64,000 nt of DNA from Gambelia wislizenii (taxonomy: Eukaryota; Chordata; Lepidosauria; Squamata; Crotaphytidae). Position numbers and translations under genes: made by a program. Of this stretch, positions 11,186-24,000 are shown piece after piece; position 1 is the first letter of the stretch; every line of letters starts with the position of its first letter. The notes under the pieces were generated by a model. It searched no databases and was not told the DNA's origin. It saw only the letters and a program-made list of their open reading frames with translations. The DNA lies in contig JAUMIR010000001.1 in NCBI GenBank assembly GCA_030847615.1, positions 82,199,501-82,263,500 on the forward strand, given 5' to 3'.

Positions 11186-11280
11186 CCCAGATATAACAAT
11201 TATTTTTGCCAGCATAAAAATGTTTGGTTTTTTTAATGCTGGCAAAAGAATGTTTTAAGGGGCTAGTCTGTTAATGTCCT
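11186..11280. mobile_element. Terminal fragment of an H1 MITE
   Basis: Holds the family stem-loop (TTGCCAGCATAAAAATG ... AATGCTGGCAAAAGAA) and the right terminus GTCTGTTAATGTCC. Only the last ~95 bp of the element remain; the rest is missing. Confidence 0.65.
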
Positions 11281-11282
11281 GA

Positions 11283-12287
11283 GAAACCTTATCTAGAAAA
11301 TGGCCAGCTGTTGTGAGATTTTTTGCATTTTTGGCCTTTTTTTTTTGCAAAACAAACAAACAAACCAACCTCCTGTGGGGGAAATCCTATGGGGGAAGGA
11401 GCAAAATCCCACATTTTTATACAAAACTAGTGTGTTTTGAGCAAATATACAGTTTTCTCTGCAATAAAGAAAAAACATTTGGTTTTGCTCCAAAACATTT
11501 TTTTGCAACATAAACTGTGAAAAATAATTCACAAATATTAAAAAAATGTGAATAATCTGTCCCAGTGTAAGAAATTCTTTATTCTTCTGTATGAGAACAA
11601 AATAAGTGAAAATTTTCAGTCCCACTCAAGGTTTGTTCGTTGGTGCCAACATGGTGGTACATTACTGGATACGTACTTTGAACAGAGATCAAAGATACCT
11701 GCAGTAATGCAGCCCTCTTAAATAATGAGCATCACTCACTGTTTCACTACCAAAGAGGGTCACAATTAGGGTGCTATATGATTGTAGGTTATGTATCGGC
11801 ATGTAAGCCGTTCTAAATACCTGCAGTTTGAAACTTGAGTAACATGTTCCAACTCTATGATTCTATGATTCTATGTTCCTTTTGATTGTCAATAAATCTT
11901 ACATTAAGAAGTATCCCCCATCCCAAAATACATACCATTAGACACTTACTTATTGCATTCTCTACCACTTGGTGATACCTATTGGATAGGGAAATACATT
12001 TCAGTTTCCTTCCCAGCAGAAAATAAGTACTACTTCACTGTTGAGGGAAATCAACATATTAATGATAGATGAGTTATCTGGCTTGATTAATAGTATATCA
12101 TTTTCAAAGGATTTGTGATTGCATATAGATTGGACTTGGAAGGTAAACATTTAACAAGGGGGATTTCTCTCTTCTTCATCTGTATTAAACCTAATGAAAT
12201 TTTAACTAGGCAAGCTACATTTTTCCTCACCCATTTTCACTTTCATTCCTGCTCAATAATTTGTACTAAATTACTGCAGTTGCAATA
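11283..12287. other. AT-rich stretch with a CR1 tail scrap
   Basis: 11290-11640 is T/A-rich, with repeated TTTTGCA-type words. A CR1-type ATTCTATGATTCTATG end is readable at 11848-11874 on the plus strand, but almost no CR1 body precedes it. Nothing else recognised. Confidence 0.45.
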
Positions 12288-12487
12288 ATCACTTATAGTT
12301 GTTGTTGTGTGCCTTCAAGTCATTTCCAACATTTCCAAACCTAAGGCAACCCTATCACATGGTTTTCTGAAGTGAGACTGTGTGACTTGCCCAAGGTCAC
12401 CCAGTGGATTTCCATGGCTGAGTGGGGATTTGAACCCTGGTCTCCAGAGTCATAGTCCAACACTCAAACCACTACACCATGCTCTCT
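12288..12487 (-). mobile_element. tRNA-derived SINE with a CORE-like body
   Basis: On the minus strand there is a tRNA-type polymerase III promoter: an A-box-like TAGTGGTTTGAGTGTTGG and a B box GGTTCAAATCC (about 12431-12441). Behind it lies TGACCTTGGGCAAGTC, the conserved block of MIR/CORE-SINEs. The copy ends in a GTTGTTGTTG tail (plus-strand 12298). It is a SINE and not a tRNA gene, because the cloverleaf is not maintained. Confidence 0.75.
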
Positions 12488-12489
12488 GT

Positions 12490-15373
12490 CCATAACATAG
12501 CATCTGTAAAATCTGAACCTCAACTGATAGATATGGATCCAACTGATAGAAACCAGCCAGGGTTACCTAAAACTATTTCATAGCCTGTTCAGTTGCTTTG
12601 CTTAGGCATGTATACTATATACTTAGAAGTAACCAATTCATAGCTTATTCTGTAAGATGCTGGCACTCTCAGAGCTGTTTTATATAGTTGGGTACATTAT
12701 ATTTCATGTGCCATATTTGGCTTGTTTAGAACTGTTAGGCTGATGTGATTAATTCCATTAATGTCTTATTGAGATACCAATATGAAAATATCTGTCTAGA
12801 CTTTGGCGCATTGCTTCCAAATCTCAGCAGAATTTTCTTCATATCTGGCTTTGTATTGAGTTATATTTCCCCTATTGTGAAAGTAGGGGTTCCTCTACTT
12901 CCTGAAATGTGTGCAGGTTTTTTAAAACAAATTTTCCTAATGTGTGCATTTATTTATGCCTTTTGCCTAATACATGCATTTCCCCCCATTGATCAAAGGA
13001 TGTTTGTCTTCATTTTTAATTGTCCATATTTTAAAACTTACACTTTGCTTTGTGTGCATTTTTTTCCTCTGAAATGTGTTCACAAATGTGTGAATTATTG
13101 AGGTGAAGTGCATCAGAACTACGGAATCTAACAACAACAAAAAAACGTTTTCCATCTCTAGGTATCATACAACACAGAACCTATGGAACAAAAGCACTGT
13201 TGTGCAGATTGTGGCTGTTTCTTTATGGCTGCAGAAAATTACATCCACATAGATCTTCATTCCTGTCCATAACAAGGTCTTAACACATTGTACATAAGAT
13301 GCCCATATGTTCTATTTCAAGATGATAGTATTCTATTTGAAATTACCTCTGTTTGAAGTAAATCTTTGATTATTTCATCCTGTTGTGTGAAAATAAATAA
13401 TTACAGTAGCTTTCACCTGCTGTGGGAGAAAAAGAATATTCCTCCTAAGTAATATTGTGCAGAAATTATTCTGCACAGGTGCAGGAAACACAGAAAAAAA
13501 GGGGAGGAGTGCGCAAAACATGTTTTTCTTTATAGAATAATTCATTTATGACCTTTTGGGGAAATGAATACCAGGAGAAAAATCGTAAAATTCTCTCTTG
13601 TCTATTATTTTTCACAATGGGTACCTGACTGTTGGGAAATTTGTTTTTTAACCTGGGAACAAATCATTGGGAATATTCTTTCCCCCCAATGAAGTTCTGA
13701 CCAGTCTATTCTGGTTAAAAATAAGAAACCATTGAGCAGAAGCTCTGGATTCTTCTATCAACATCTGGATGGTAGTCTAAGGAAGCAGATATCTTCAGGC
13801 TACAATCTTTTTCATGATCTGTGAATATTTTGGTGTTTTTTTTAAAAAAATAAGTTAGAATAATGTATTTCAAAATTTTCACCAGGAAATAAAAATTAGT
13901 TTGTCTCTGTCCTTTTTGGACATGGCATATTTCCTTTCTTATTTCTAGCAAGATGTGAGGGGCCAACTTAATTGGATAGCATCACCATGTTGAAATTTCT
14001 CTTTCCCCAGCCATGACTGCCACTGACATGACAGTATGACTACATTTTGATGATGATACTTCATCATACAGTAATAAGAACCTTTGGTTTTTTTATTTAA
14101 AAGCAGGGTTGAACAAAGTGCAGCCCTCAAGCTTCATGTAGTCTGGGGGAGGGTCTATTTTGTGCATGCCAAAGACCCCCAGACCACCCAAAAATTGTTT
14201 AAAATTTTGTGATGTTTGAGGTCAAACCCAACTCAAAACAGCTACCAAATATGGTAGTTTTGCCCCCACAACACCCCAGTCTTCCTGAAATGTTCAAACC
14301 CTGCCCCCAAATGTGCCAAAATTAGCTCAAAATGAAACCAGAAGTGACATGACATCACCTCTGATCAGGTCCAGAGTGGCCCCTGCAGCAGCGTGGGGCT
14401 GAAAAATGGCTCCCAGTCCATCCATACTTACACATCTCATTTTGAAGTGATTTATTATGGAAACACTATTTTCAGTGACATCCCTGTGTTGACCAAATTG
14501 GTAGACCAGTTTTCAAGCCAAGATTTCACAAGAGTGATCAAATTGTTTGTACGCTGATCTTTGGTTTGGACTTTATCCAAACAGAGGACCAAATGAGTTT
14601 ACAGAAGCTAAGTGAACAGGATTAAGGAGAGAGAGCTGGGAGAGGGGGAAGGTTATGTGAATAGAATCCCATTCTGTGTATGAACAGCACTTAAAGCTAG
14701 AAAAGTGATGAAACCCTGCTTTAAAATGGGCCTATTACCAGCCAGATAGGTTATCTCTCCCACCTGCTGAGCTGAGCACATGTAAAACTAGGCTAGGAAG
14801 AGGGAAAGAGGTTGGTTTAATCACCCACTGCAAAAATACCTCTTCATCTGTATTTATAATGGTTCCCTTTCATGCCCTGGGCCTCAGAAAGGGAACAAGA
14901 AAAAAAGCTGTGCTAATCTATAAATATAAAATAAAATGTTCATGAAATTACACAAAGCACAAATGGAACAGGTTTTGTGCTTAGAGTTTGAACTTCCTCT
15001 TTTCACCTGTTTTTGAAAAGCAAAAGGCCATTTGTCATGTGCATAAGAATACATTAATGCAAGGATTCTGTATGTGACTGTATGATGTTTAAAAATATGT
15101 AAATATTTTGGAAATAATGCTGCAGCTTCAGTAAAAGTCACATTGGCACCATCCTAATGTATGCAAATAACATTGTTAATATAAATGTATGTTGGGAATC
15201 TGAAATGTGGTAGTTCTAGGAATACTATCCATGCTTCCATGGGTAACAACCTTTACCCTATGACTGTGTCCTGGAATAAACTTTAAACAGAGAGATCTGG
15301 AAACCAGGCCTCTACAGAGCCCTTCCCAAGGAGCACAACCCTAACCCCTACTGTTACCTAGCTGAAGGAGTTT
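12490..15373. other. Long unassigned stretch
   Basis: No gene or clear repeat family. 12.75-13.1 kb is T-rich with one 118-residue chance frame. 14.1-14.4 kb has higher GC and C-runs (GCCCCC words) and may be an old repeat. 14.6-14.9 kb is mixed. None of the open frames shows domain-like composition. Confidence 0.4.
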
Positions 15374-15984
15374 GGAGATTTTCAGACACATCAAAAGTGG
15401 TGTTATAACACCATGAGATTGCAAAAGTGCTTCTTTATCAGACAATGTCGTGCCCCAGCAATCTACAAGTGTTCTGTTGCTGTTATGAGGGAATGCTTTT
15501 TTATTGCTGGGAAGAAATTAAAAATTGATCTCCCGTAACATTTGTGTTCTGGATTTTTGTGCATGCGAAAATGTGCCCTGTTCTGCTGGCATGAGTCCAG
15601 CATCAATGGGTAGTCCCACCAGAACACTTCTGGGTGCAAATGGGAAAACTACGTAGCCTACGCTCTTTTTATGAACCTCCCCATCTTGTTTGTAAGTTTC
15701 TAAATGTGTATCTGTGCTTTTCTGAATGTTTTCTTTTTTAATTTTGTTGTTTTGGGGCTATTTAGCACGCTCGCATCTTCTTGCATCTTCTTGAGAGACG
15801 CACCAAAATCTCTGTCATGGAGAAATGCAGGAGTAAGTTGTGGGAGTACTCGTATTGCTGGATTCTTGGGGCAATTTTGTATCGTTATCATGGCAGCGTG
15901 CGAAAACATGCCATTGTGCCAGAACACAAACGATGTAAAATATAGTGCCATGATAACGTTTTAGGCACTCATTTGATTATCTCC
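15374..15984. mobile_element. Harbinger-like MITE, H1-related (611 bp)
   Basis: Left end GGAGATTTTCAGACAC with TGGTGTTATAACACCATGA nearby, and right end TGATTATCTCC. The flanks are TTT and TTA, so the duplication is degraded. It shares internal blocks with the 35281 element (e.g. AGCACGCTCGCATCTTCT here, AGCACGCTCACATCTTCT there) and CAGAACACTTCTGGG with H1 copies. Confidence 0.65.
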
Positions 15985-16321
15985 TTAGAGTGGGGTAAAG
16001 TGCTCCTCTACTACCTGAGAAGAACCCCACTATGAAGTAGTCGGCTTTCACAATGGAAATCTCTTTGAGTACAGATTTGTTGCTGGCAGGTCCTAAAAAA
16101 CCAGGGTGGGGGGCAATGCAAGGTAGCCTTTGAACTGCTGGAATTCTAGCTCCTCTGTTCTCCTGAAAGGTTGCAGGTTCAGGCCCATAAACTAAACCTG
16201 CTCTAGAACTGGTGCAGTTAATTTTCTCCCATTGGATTCGATGGGGAGGACATTTTTTAAAAAATGAAGTAGGGCAGCCCTCTTTGTGGGACACCGCCAC
16301 AACACCCCCCCCTCTCTCTCT

Positions 16322-16355
<34 letters not shown>

Positions 16356-18115
16356 AAGAGATTCCCTGACCTGGCTGACAAGAACCAACAGGCCTTCTGA
16401 AGCTGGAAATTTCTACTTCATTCCCTCTCCCATTTACGAGTGCCCTATACAGTAGCAGGAAACATATTTCTTTTGATTAAGTGTAATAAAGTGAAGAAAA
16501 GTTATAGAGAAAAGATGCTTCTTTGGTGTTAATGCAGATATCCCAGATGGCTACATTAGATTAGTTAACATCACCTCAGCTAGTTCTGCAGACAAAGTCA
16601 AAGAAGAAAGAAGAGAGCCATGTCATTGGGAAGAAAGCATGTGTTTTATGTGCACTGCACCAGAGAATATTGACCTTTAGAATAACCCAGCCTTTGCTTC
16701 AACAAGCTTTGAGCTTTTCATTTTTACTTATAATTTCCTGTAAACCTTTGGCAAGTTTCTCAGACACATTGACCTATACTTCACTAGATGCAATTTAGAG
16801 AAGTTCTCAACATGCTGCCTCTTTCTGTTCCATTCTATCTGAAAGCAAAAAATGAAAAACAAATATAATGTGAAGCCGCTTCCGCAGGATGACAACTTGG
16901 TACAATCAAGCAATGCAGTACAACAGGTTAGAAAGCTTGTATTGTACAACAAGCTTTGTGTACATTGAACAGTCACTGAACCAAGGCTGAGAGTGCTGTG
17001 GGAGATTTTTTTTCCTGCCAGGGATAGCTGAAAAAGGCCAGAAGAAATTCCAGAATAGCAGGATGTTTGAAGCAGCCAGGTGTATACCATTATGTGTTCC
17101 AGTTCACCCAAGTCTGTGGTCTTTCCTTCCACTTCCTGTGTTATTCCATCAATCCTCCTCTCCATCCCATTTAGACAACTGTTGTGATGGTGTGGCAGGG
17201 GAGCAGACTTTTAAGATTGCATGATGTGAATGAAAGGACTGGTAGAGGAAAGGTATATATTTAAGTCTTGTTTCTGTCTTGTTTGGTGTCGACTGAGAAT
17301 ATAACAATCTACAGATTGCCACTGGCACAGGTGAAGTTTAGGGGCTTTGGGGCTATTCAGACAGGTGTCTTTTAATTGTTGCATTTTGCACTATAGTGAG
17401 TTACAAACACACAGAGGGGGGGGGATTCTCATACCACTCCATAGCCATTTCATTCCATGTTTCCCCTCCAGATGACTGTGGGGTCATCTTCTCTGACTAT
17501 TCCCCTTGTTTCTGTAAGCATTAATAATAGCAACAATATTATCATTGGCTTTTCTGTTTTGTTTGGTTTTTATTATGGGAGTGTATCTGTTCCAAATCAC
17601 TTCCCCCACCCATGATGAAAATGACACTTTGTGGAGTGGAGAGATGCACAAAGAACAGAATCCACATTCAACTGTTCTTATTTGAACTTTCAGATTTATT
17701 GTGAAATGAAAGCAATCCTGCTGATGTCAGAATGTTGCTTGGATTGATCAGAGCAAAGTGTGCACGGAACTTATTCTAAATTATAAAGCATGATGACCCA
17801 GCCATGGAGAGCCCCTTGAAATGCAACAATTCACTCATCTGATATTCTTTTCTGAGACAAATTACATTATAATGTCAGAAAACAGCTTATTTCCATACAT
17901 ACATCATGAAATTTTTTGAAGGTTGTAGTTGAGGTACATTTGAGAAGAATTTAGGGCAGCAAGTTAAAAACTCACAAGAAAAAGACTACAAAAATATTGA
18001 AAAATTGGGAAAGGCAACTTGGTACTGGGAAAGACAACTGGGAACTGAGAACTTGGCAACCTCATGAGCATGGATCAGTTACATCTTTGTGCTTAGTTCA
18101 AAGTCGTGTATCTCT
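15985..18115. other. Unassigned stretch with microsatellites
   Basis: Composite (CT)n(CA)n(GA)n repeat at 16310-16354. A minus-strand open frame at 16728-17165 is mentioned under findings as a weak candidate. The bases just before 18116 are the pre-insertion flank of the L1. Confidence 0.4.
16310..16354. repeat. Compound (CT)n(CA)n(GA)n microsatellite
   Basis: Three dinucleotide tracts in succession on the plus strand; the CT and GA tracts are mutually complementary around the CA core and could pair. Confidence 0.9.
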
Positions 18116-18132
18116 AAATAATATAGATGGCC
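18116..18132. repeat. Left target-site duplication of the L1
   Basis: AAATAATATAGATGGCC, an exact 17-bp match to 25122-25138. Its A-rich start is compatible with nicking at an L1-endonuclease-like TTTT/A site on the minus strand. Confidence 0.95.
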
Positions 18133-19787
18133 GAAAGTTGGCTTCCGGTGGCAAGGACGACGGACGTGGTTGGGCTTCGGGTGAGTTCCTGAAGCAAAAC
18201 TGCTTGATGCGGTAAAGAGTCCTCAAAGTTAAACCTTTGAGGAACGAACTCTGTCTGGGATAACAGGCAGTCAGAGGGGACTCAAGGGAAAGCTCAATTC
18301 CAGCCTAAAAAGCCAAAAGAAAACAACAAAAGAAAGGAGGAGAGAAGAAGGCTGAGGCTGAGGGAGCACTGAGTCTGCCACGACCGCACCAATTGCCGCC
18401 TTTGAGGCTAAAGCGTCGTCACCACTTTTAAACTGAGTTTATTTATCTTTATAAATTATCCTCCGTCCTTTGCTGGTGTGAACTGAACACCAGGTAGAAG
18501 CATTTTTATTTTCCCATCTGTTGGAGTGAGTGGAAGACGAAGAGGGAGATTTTGTTTTCCAACAGTTGGCTGTGAGCGGGCTGAGAAGAATCAGCTGAGG
18601 GAAAGTGAAAGTGAGGTGAGCGATTGCATCCCCTGCTGGGAAAGGACAGGGAAAAAGAAACCAACTAAGAAAGAAAGCTTTGAAGTGGAAATTAGAGTAA
18701 AGGAGAGCAAAGAGAGAAAGGGGGTAAGACTGTGTTATAAGAGGGAAATTTACAAGTTGGAAGCTAAGAGAAATAATAATTAAATGCTTAAGGTGAAAGG
18801 ACTTTAGGACTTTAAAACGGAACTGCCAACAGCGCGGAACAGAACGGAGTGGAATATATCAAGACTGAAGAGCTGCAGGAGGAGGCCAGTGAGAGAAGTT
18901 GAATGTAAGAGGTTGTAATAAACGAGAGGAGTGAAAGAAAGAGAGAAAGCAGAAAGGAGAAAGGTGGAAAAAACCAAGGATAAAGTTTAAAGGCGAAGAG
19001 AAGTAGAAGCAAGGTGAATCAAGGTGGAGGAGAGAAATTGAAGGCATGAAGCTGTAAGAACGAACAGTGCAGCTTGAGTTAGCTTGAGTTAGAAATTGAT
19101 AAGTTTGAAGTTGATTGTAAGACTTATAAATAGAAGATTGTGAGAGATAGAGACTACATGAACCACATATGAAGTGGGAAACTATAGATATGAATTGTAC
19201 ATGAACTGTATATGAAATGGGAAACTATAGACTATAGACTATCAATTGATTAGAGATAGTGGGAAATTATAGATTGTCAATTGATTATAGTTAGCAATAG
19301 ATATAATAGTATTAATTTATAATATAATTCTTGTTCTTCTCTGGATATGAAATATAAGGTTTATGTTACTTTCTTGGAATATATGGCTGGTTGGTTACAA
19401 CTGATTAATTCATTGTAATTAGCATTGATAACAGCTGAAATTAATTGGAATTAAGTAATTAAGCAGGAGAAGGAGCATGGAAGATTGAAATAAAGATTGG
19501 TTTATATAAGAAAGGGCATAATATATATAAGAGTGGAAAAACAATTTTTTGAATACTTTATGTAATTGGAAGTAAGGGTGACCTTGGCTGATTATAATTG
19601 CGACCAGACTTTGGTTGAATAATAATTAATTAATAACTGATTGGTTATTGATATTAAGAGTCAAGAATTGACTGTGCATAGATAAATCGGTTATTGATTG
19701 GTTGTCATAGTATAGAAGGAATATATAGGAAGAATAAATATTGAAAGTGGGTGAAACCCCTGGAAAAACAGGGAAGGTAAGAATAGA
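18133..19787 (+). promoter_or_regulatory. L1 5' UTR with presumed internal promoter
   Basis: The element begins with a relatively CpG-containing leader (GGCAAGGACGACGGACGTGG at 18150-18169) and continues as purine-rich, then AT-rich leader up to the ORF1 ATG. LINE promoters lie inside the 5' UTR; that this one does too is inferred from its completeness. No TATA box stands out in the first 150 bp. Confidence 0.7.
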
Positions 19788-21044
19788 ATGCCTGTTACTA
19801 GGAAAAATTTGGCTAGACAACAAGAATTACAAAGTCAGACTATGAGAAGATCATCATTAGATATGACTGCAAAAATTACAGATATAAATCAGCTACTTTT
19901 GAGTGAATTTAAGAAGCTGAAAACAGAATTGAAATCTGAGTTGAGAGATTTAAGAAGTGAAATTAGAATAGACATACAAAAACAATTGGATACCTTTGGG
20001 TCACAATTAGAAACGGCAACTAAGGATATAACAAAGATCAGTACAGAATTACAAGCATTGCAGGAGAAGACTCAGGGATTAGAGAAGAAAACAAATAATT
20101 TAGAGGTACAATTTGAATTGGAAAATAATCAAAAATTAATACAAGAAATAAGATATAGATCTAGATGTGTGAAATTGAGAGGACTCCCAGAACAACCGGA
20201 GGAAGATTTAGCTAATAGAATAATTCCGGAACTAGCAAGATTTATTGACTGGGAGCCGGAACAGCTGGATCTGGAGGTGGACAAATTGTATCGTATAGAT
20301 TCCTGGGTAGCAAGGAAAAATAAACTTCCCAGAGATATTGCAATTTATTTTGTTAGGGAGAGAGTTAAAGAGACAGTATTGTCAAGAAACTTTGAAGAAA
20401 CTTTTAAAATTGAAGGAAGGGAAGTTAAAATATTCAAAGATATCCCGACACAGATAATAAAAAGACGTAGACAATATGGATTTCTAACAACAGTGTTAAG
20501 AGAAAAAAATATACCCTACAAATGGAACAAATTGGAAGGCTTGAGTTTGACATATAAATATAAAAAGTACTGGATAAAGTCACTAAAAAATGCAAAAGAA
20601 TTCTTAGAGAAAGTAAAAGGAGAAAAAGGAGAGAGTATTAAGGAAGGAAAAGAGGGTTACAGCAAGAAAGAGAGAGAAGACGAGAACAAAGATTATAAGG
20701 ATAGCAAGGGAAATAAACAGAACATCGAAGAGATCAAGAATAGAAGAGGAGATAAAGAGATAAGACATGAAAGAATAAGGAGGAGGATAGAAAGTAAAGT
20801 AGAAACTGGACTAGATATAGCACTAGGAGCAATAATACCATTGGATAAGGAGGGAAACCTGGAATTAGAGAATAAATTTACTGTAAAGGAAAGGGAAATA
20901 GAATTGGAGACTAAAACAGACTCTGAGGTAGAGGAAGAAGATAAAGAGGAAGAGGAAGAAACAACAGAAGGGGGAAAAGAAATAGAGGAACAAGGTGAGA
21001 CAGAGGAGGAAGAAATTTTGGAAGGGGCAGTTGGAGGTATATAG
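19788..21044 (+). CDS. L1 ORF1 protein (RNA-binding chaperone), 418 aa
   Basis: ORF1p coats L1 RNA and acts as a trimeric nucleic-acid chaperone in the cytoplasmic ribonucleoprotein. Residues about 28-122 have heptad-like, charged coiled-coil sequence (LLLSEFKKLKTELKSELRDL). Residues about 125-205 match the RRM region (CVKLRGLPEQPEEDL), and 205-275 match the C-terminal domain (IFKDIPTQIIKRRRQYG, VLREKNIPYKW). The start is the first ATG (19788) in a long open frame after the leader. Odd feature: a highly charged extension of about 140 residues after the C-terminal domain, rich in K/E and ending in long E-runs (EEEDKEEEEE). Human ORF1p (338 aa) lacks this. The stop is 55 bp upstream of the ORF2 ATG. 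Confidence 0.95.
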   Translation: MPVTRKNLARQQELQSQTMRRSSLDMTAKITDINQLLLSEFKKLKTELKSELRDLRSEIRIDIQKQLDTFGSQLETATKDITKISTELQALQEKTQGLEKKTNNLEVQFELENNQKLIQEIRYRSRCVKLRGLPEQPEEDLANRIIPELARFIDWEPEQLDLEVDKLYRIDSWVARKNKLPRDIAIYFVRERVKETVLSRNFEETFKIEGREVKIFKDIPTQIIKRRRQYGFLTTVLREKNIPYKWNKLEGLSLTYKYKKYWIKSLKNAKEFLEKVKGEKGESIKEGKEGYSKKEREDENKDYKDSKGNKQNIEEIKNRRGDKEIRHERIRRRIESKVETGLDIALGAIIPLDKEGNLELENKFTVKEREIELETKTDSEVEEEDKEEEEETTEGGKEIEEQGETEEEEILEGAVGGI

Positions 21045-21099
21045 GAATAAAAGATAATACATCACTCTGTTGTATAGTAAACGATCTGAAATAATAAAA

Positions 21100-24000
21100 A
21101 TGCTGAATAAAATTATCTCATGGAATGTAAGGGGCCTAAACTCCCCCCAAAAGAGGAGAACAGTTTTTCATTATTTAGAGAAACAAAGGTCGGATATTGT
21201 TTGTCTTCAAGAGACACATATTAAAAGAGGAGATGGCAATTTAATAAAGAATGGTAAACTGGGGAAACTTTATACAACAGAATACAATAAGAAAAAAGCA
21301 GGAGTGGCGATATACATAACATCAAAATATGACTCGAAAGAAGTATTTAAAGATGAAAGAGGTTTATATTTGGGGGTAGAAGTTAATTTGGGGGGAAAGA
21401 AGATACTCTTGGTGGGTATATATGGACCGCAAAACAATAAGCAACAATATATTCAGGAAATATATAAAAAATTAAGGGAATGCAATTTTGAGTATGTAAT
21501 ATTGATGGGGGACTGGAACTCAGTCCTTGATCCAAAGGTGGATAAATCAAGGACAGGGAAACAAAGAAATATGAAAGAAGGAAAATCACCGATGATAATG
21601 AAGGAAATGATGGAAGAACAATGTTTGATAGATATATGGAGGCTCTTTCATGGAAATGAAAGAGATTATACCTACTATTCAGATAGACATGATATGTGGT
21701 CTAGAATAGATTATTTTATAATATCTAAAAACTTGGTGGGAAGCATTAAAGGAGTGGAGATACAGCAAAAAGTAATATCTGACCATTGCCCAATAGAATT
21801 GATATTAGATAGGCCTAGAATTCAATACAGATGGAGAATGAAGGACTTTCTGTTTAAAAAAGAAGAGATAACTGAAAAAATAAGGAAAGAAATCCAAAAC
21901 TATTTTAAAGAGAATTTAGATAAAGGATTAACGATATCAACAGTGTGGGATGCTGGCAAAGCGGTAATCAGAGGATACATGATGCAAAAAGAAATAGAAA
22001 TAAAGAGAGCAAAGAAAGATAAGAGTAAAGAGATATTAGAAAGTATAGCAGAAAAAGAGAAAGAAATGAAAAAAAAGGGGAGAAAGGGCAATATAAAAGA
22101 AGAGATAAATATTTTGAAAAAGCAATTAAATTCACTATGGATAGAGGAGATGGATAAACAATTAAAATTTACTAGATTAAGATTTTTTGAACAGGCCAAT
22201 AAATGTGGTAAATGGTTGGCGTATAAATTACGGAAAGAGAGAGATAAGAGAATAATAACGGAGATTAGGACAAATGGCGAACACTATACCAAGCAAAAGG
22301 AAATTAAAGAAATATTCTATAAATATTTCAGAAATACGTTTGAAGAAAAAAGGAGCGAGGAAGAAAATATTAAGAAGATGGAGGATTTTCTAAAAAAGGA
22401 GAAGGTCCCAAAAATAACAGAAGATCAAAGATCTGACTTGAATAGGCAAATCACAGTTCAAGAAATAAGAGATGCAATTAAAAGATTAAAGCTGGGCAAG
22501 GCACCAGGTCCAGATGGATTTTCAGCCGTATATTATAAACAATTTATAGAAGAGTTGATCGGACCATTACAAAAGTTATTTAATGAGATAAATAACAATG
22601 GATGCCCAAAATCATGGCAGAATGCAGATATTTCTTTAATTTTAAAGGAAGACAAGGATCCAGCACTAGTAACCAGTTATAGACCCATCTCCTTGTTAAA
22701 CGTAGACTATAAGATCTTTGCTAGTATTATCGCAGAAAGATTCAAGAAAGTATTGGTAGATTGGATAAATATGGACCAGAATGGTTTCTTGCCAAATAGG
22801 TATATAAAAAATAATATAAGAACATTACTGAATATAATTGAAGTTTATGAAAAACAAAATGAAAAAAAACTGGCGATAATACTAGTAGACGCTGAAAAAG
22901 CGTTTGACAGAGTGAGATGGGAGTTCATGTTTAAAGTGTTGGAGGAGATGGAGGCAGGAAGTAAATTCCTGAAGTGGATAAAAAATATTTACAGTCAACA
23001 AGAAGCCCAGATAATTGTCAATGGGGAAAGGACGAAATACTGTAAAATAAACAAAGGAATGAGGCAGGGTTGTCCCCTATCACCGTTGTTATTTATAATG
23101 ACATTAGAAATATTAAATAGAAAGATTAATATGGACTCAGAGATTAGAGGAGTTAAAATTCAGGGAAGTGAATTTAAATACAAGGCATTTGCGGACGATC
23201 TGATTTTTTTTTTAGATGATCCGATGGGAAGTATTAATAAGTTAATAGCAACGATTGAGGAATATGGGAGGTTTGCTGGACTTAAGATAAATAAGGAAAA
23301 AACGATAGTAATAACTAAAAATATAGCCAAGAAGGAAGAGGAGAAATTAGCGAAAGTATCGAATTTTAAGATTGGAAAGAAGGGAAGATATTTGGGAATA
23401 AATATAACGAATAGAAATATAGATTTATATGAGAATAATTATACCAAGGGTTGGAGAGAAATTAAAGAAGATCTGAAGAGATGGACAAAATTAAGATTAT
23501 CCCTTTTAGGGAGAATTGCAACAGTAAATATGAATGTCCTCCCAAGAGTTATGTATCTATTTCAAAATCTTCCAATCTTATCTACATCTTCGATATTTAA
23601 AGAATGGAATAGAGATTTAGCTAAATTTATCTGGGCGGGGAGGAAACCAAGAATTAGGAGACAAATACTAGTGGAAGCAAAGGAGAAGGGCGGATTGGGA
23701 CTCCCAGATTTGGAATTGTATTATAATGCAAGTTGTCTAACGTGGATTTTGGAATGGATCCATTTAAAAGACAAGAGGTTACTTCAATTAGAAGGATTCA
23801 ATTTGAGATATGGATTCCACGCTTATATGTGGTACAGGAAAGAGGAAGTACATAAAGATTTTGGACACCATTTTGTTAGGAAAGCAATATGGAGGGTCTG
23901 GATGAAGTATAAAAGATGGCTATACTCGAAAATACCAACATGGGTTTCTACCCATGAAGCATTTCATAAAAGAGAAAGCTTGTTTAAAGGAGACTGGTTG

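Noticed and set aside
12400..12480. tRNA gene on the minus strand
   Set aside because: A and B boxes are present but the cloverleaf stems do not pair; it is the head of a SINE.
21070..21099. Upstream extension of L1 ORF2 to a TTG codon
   Set aside because: No ATG before 21100, and the endonuclease domain begins right after that ATG (MLNKIISWNVRG).
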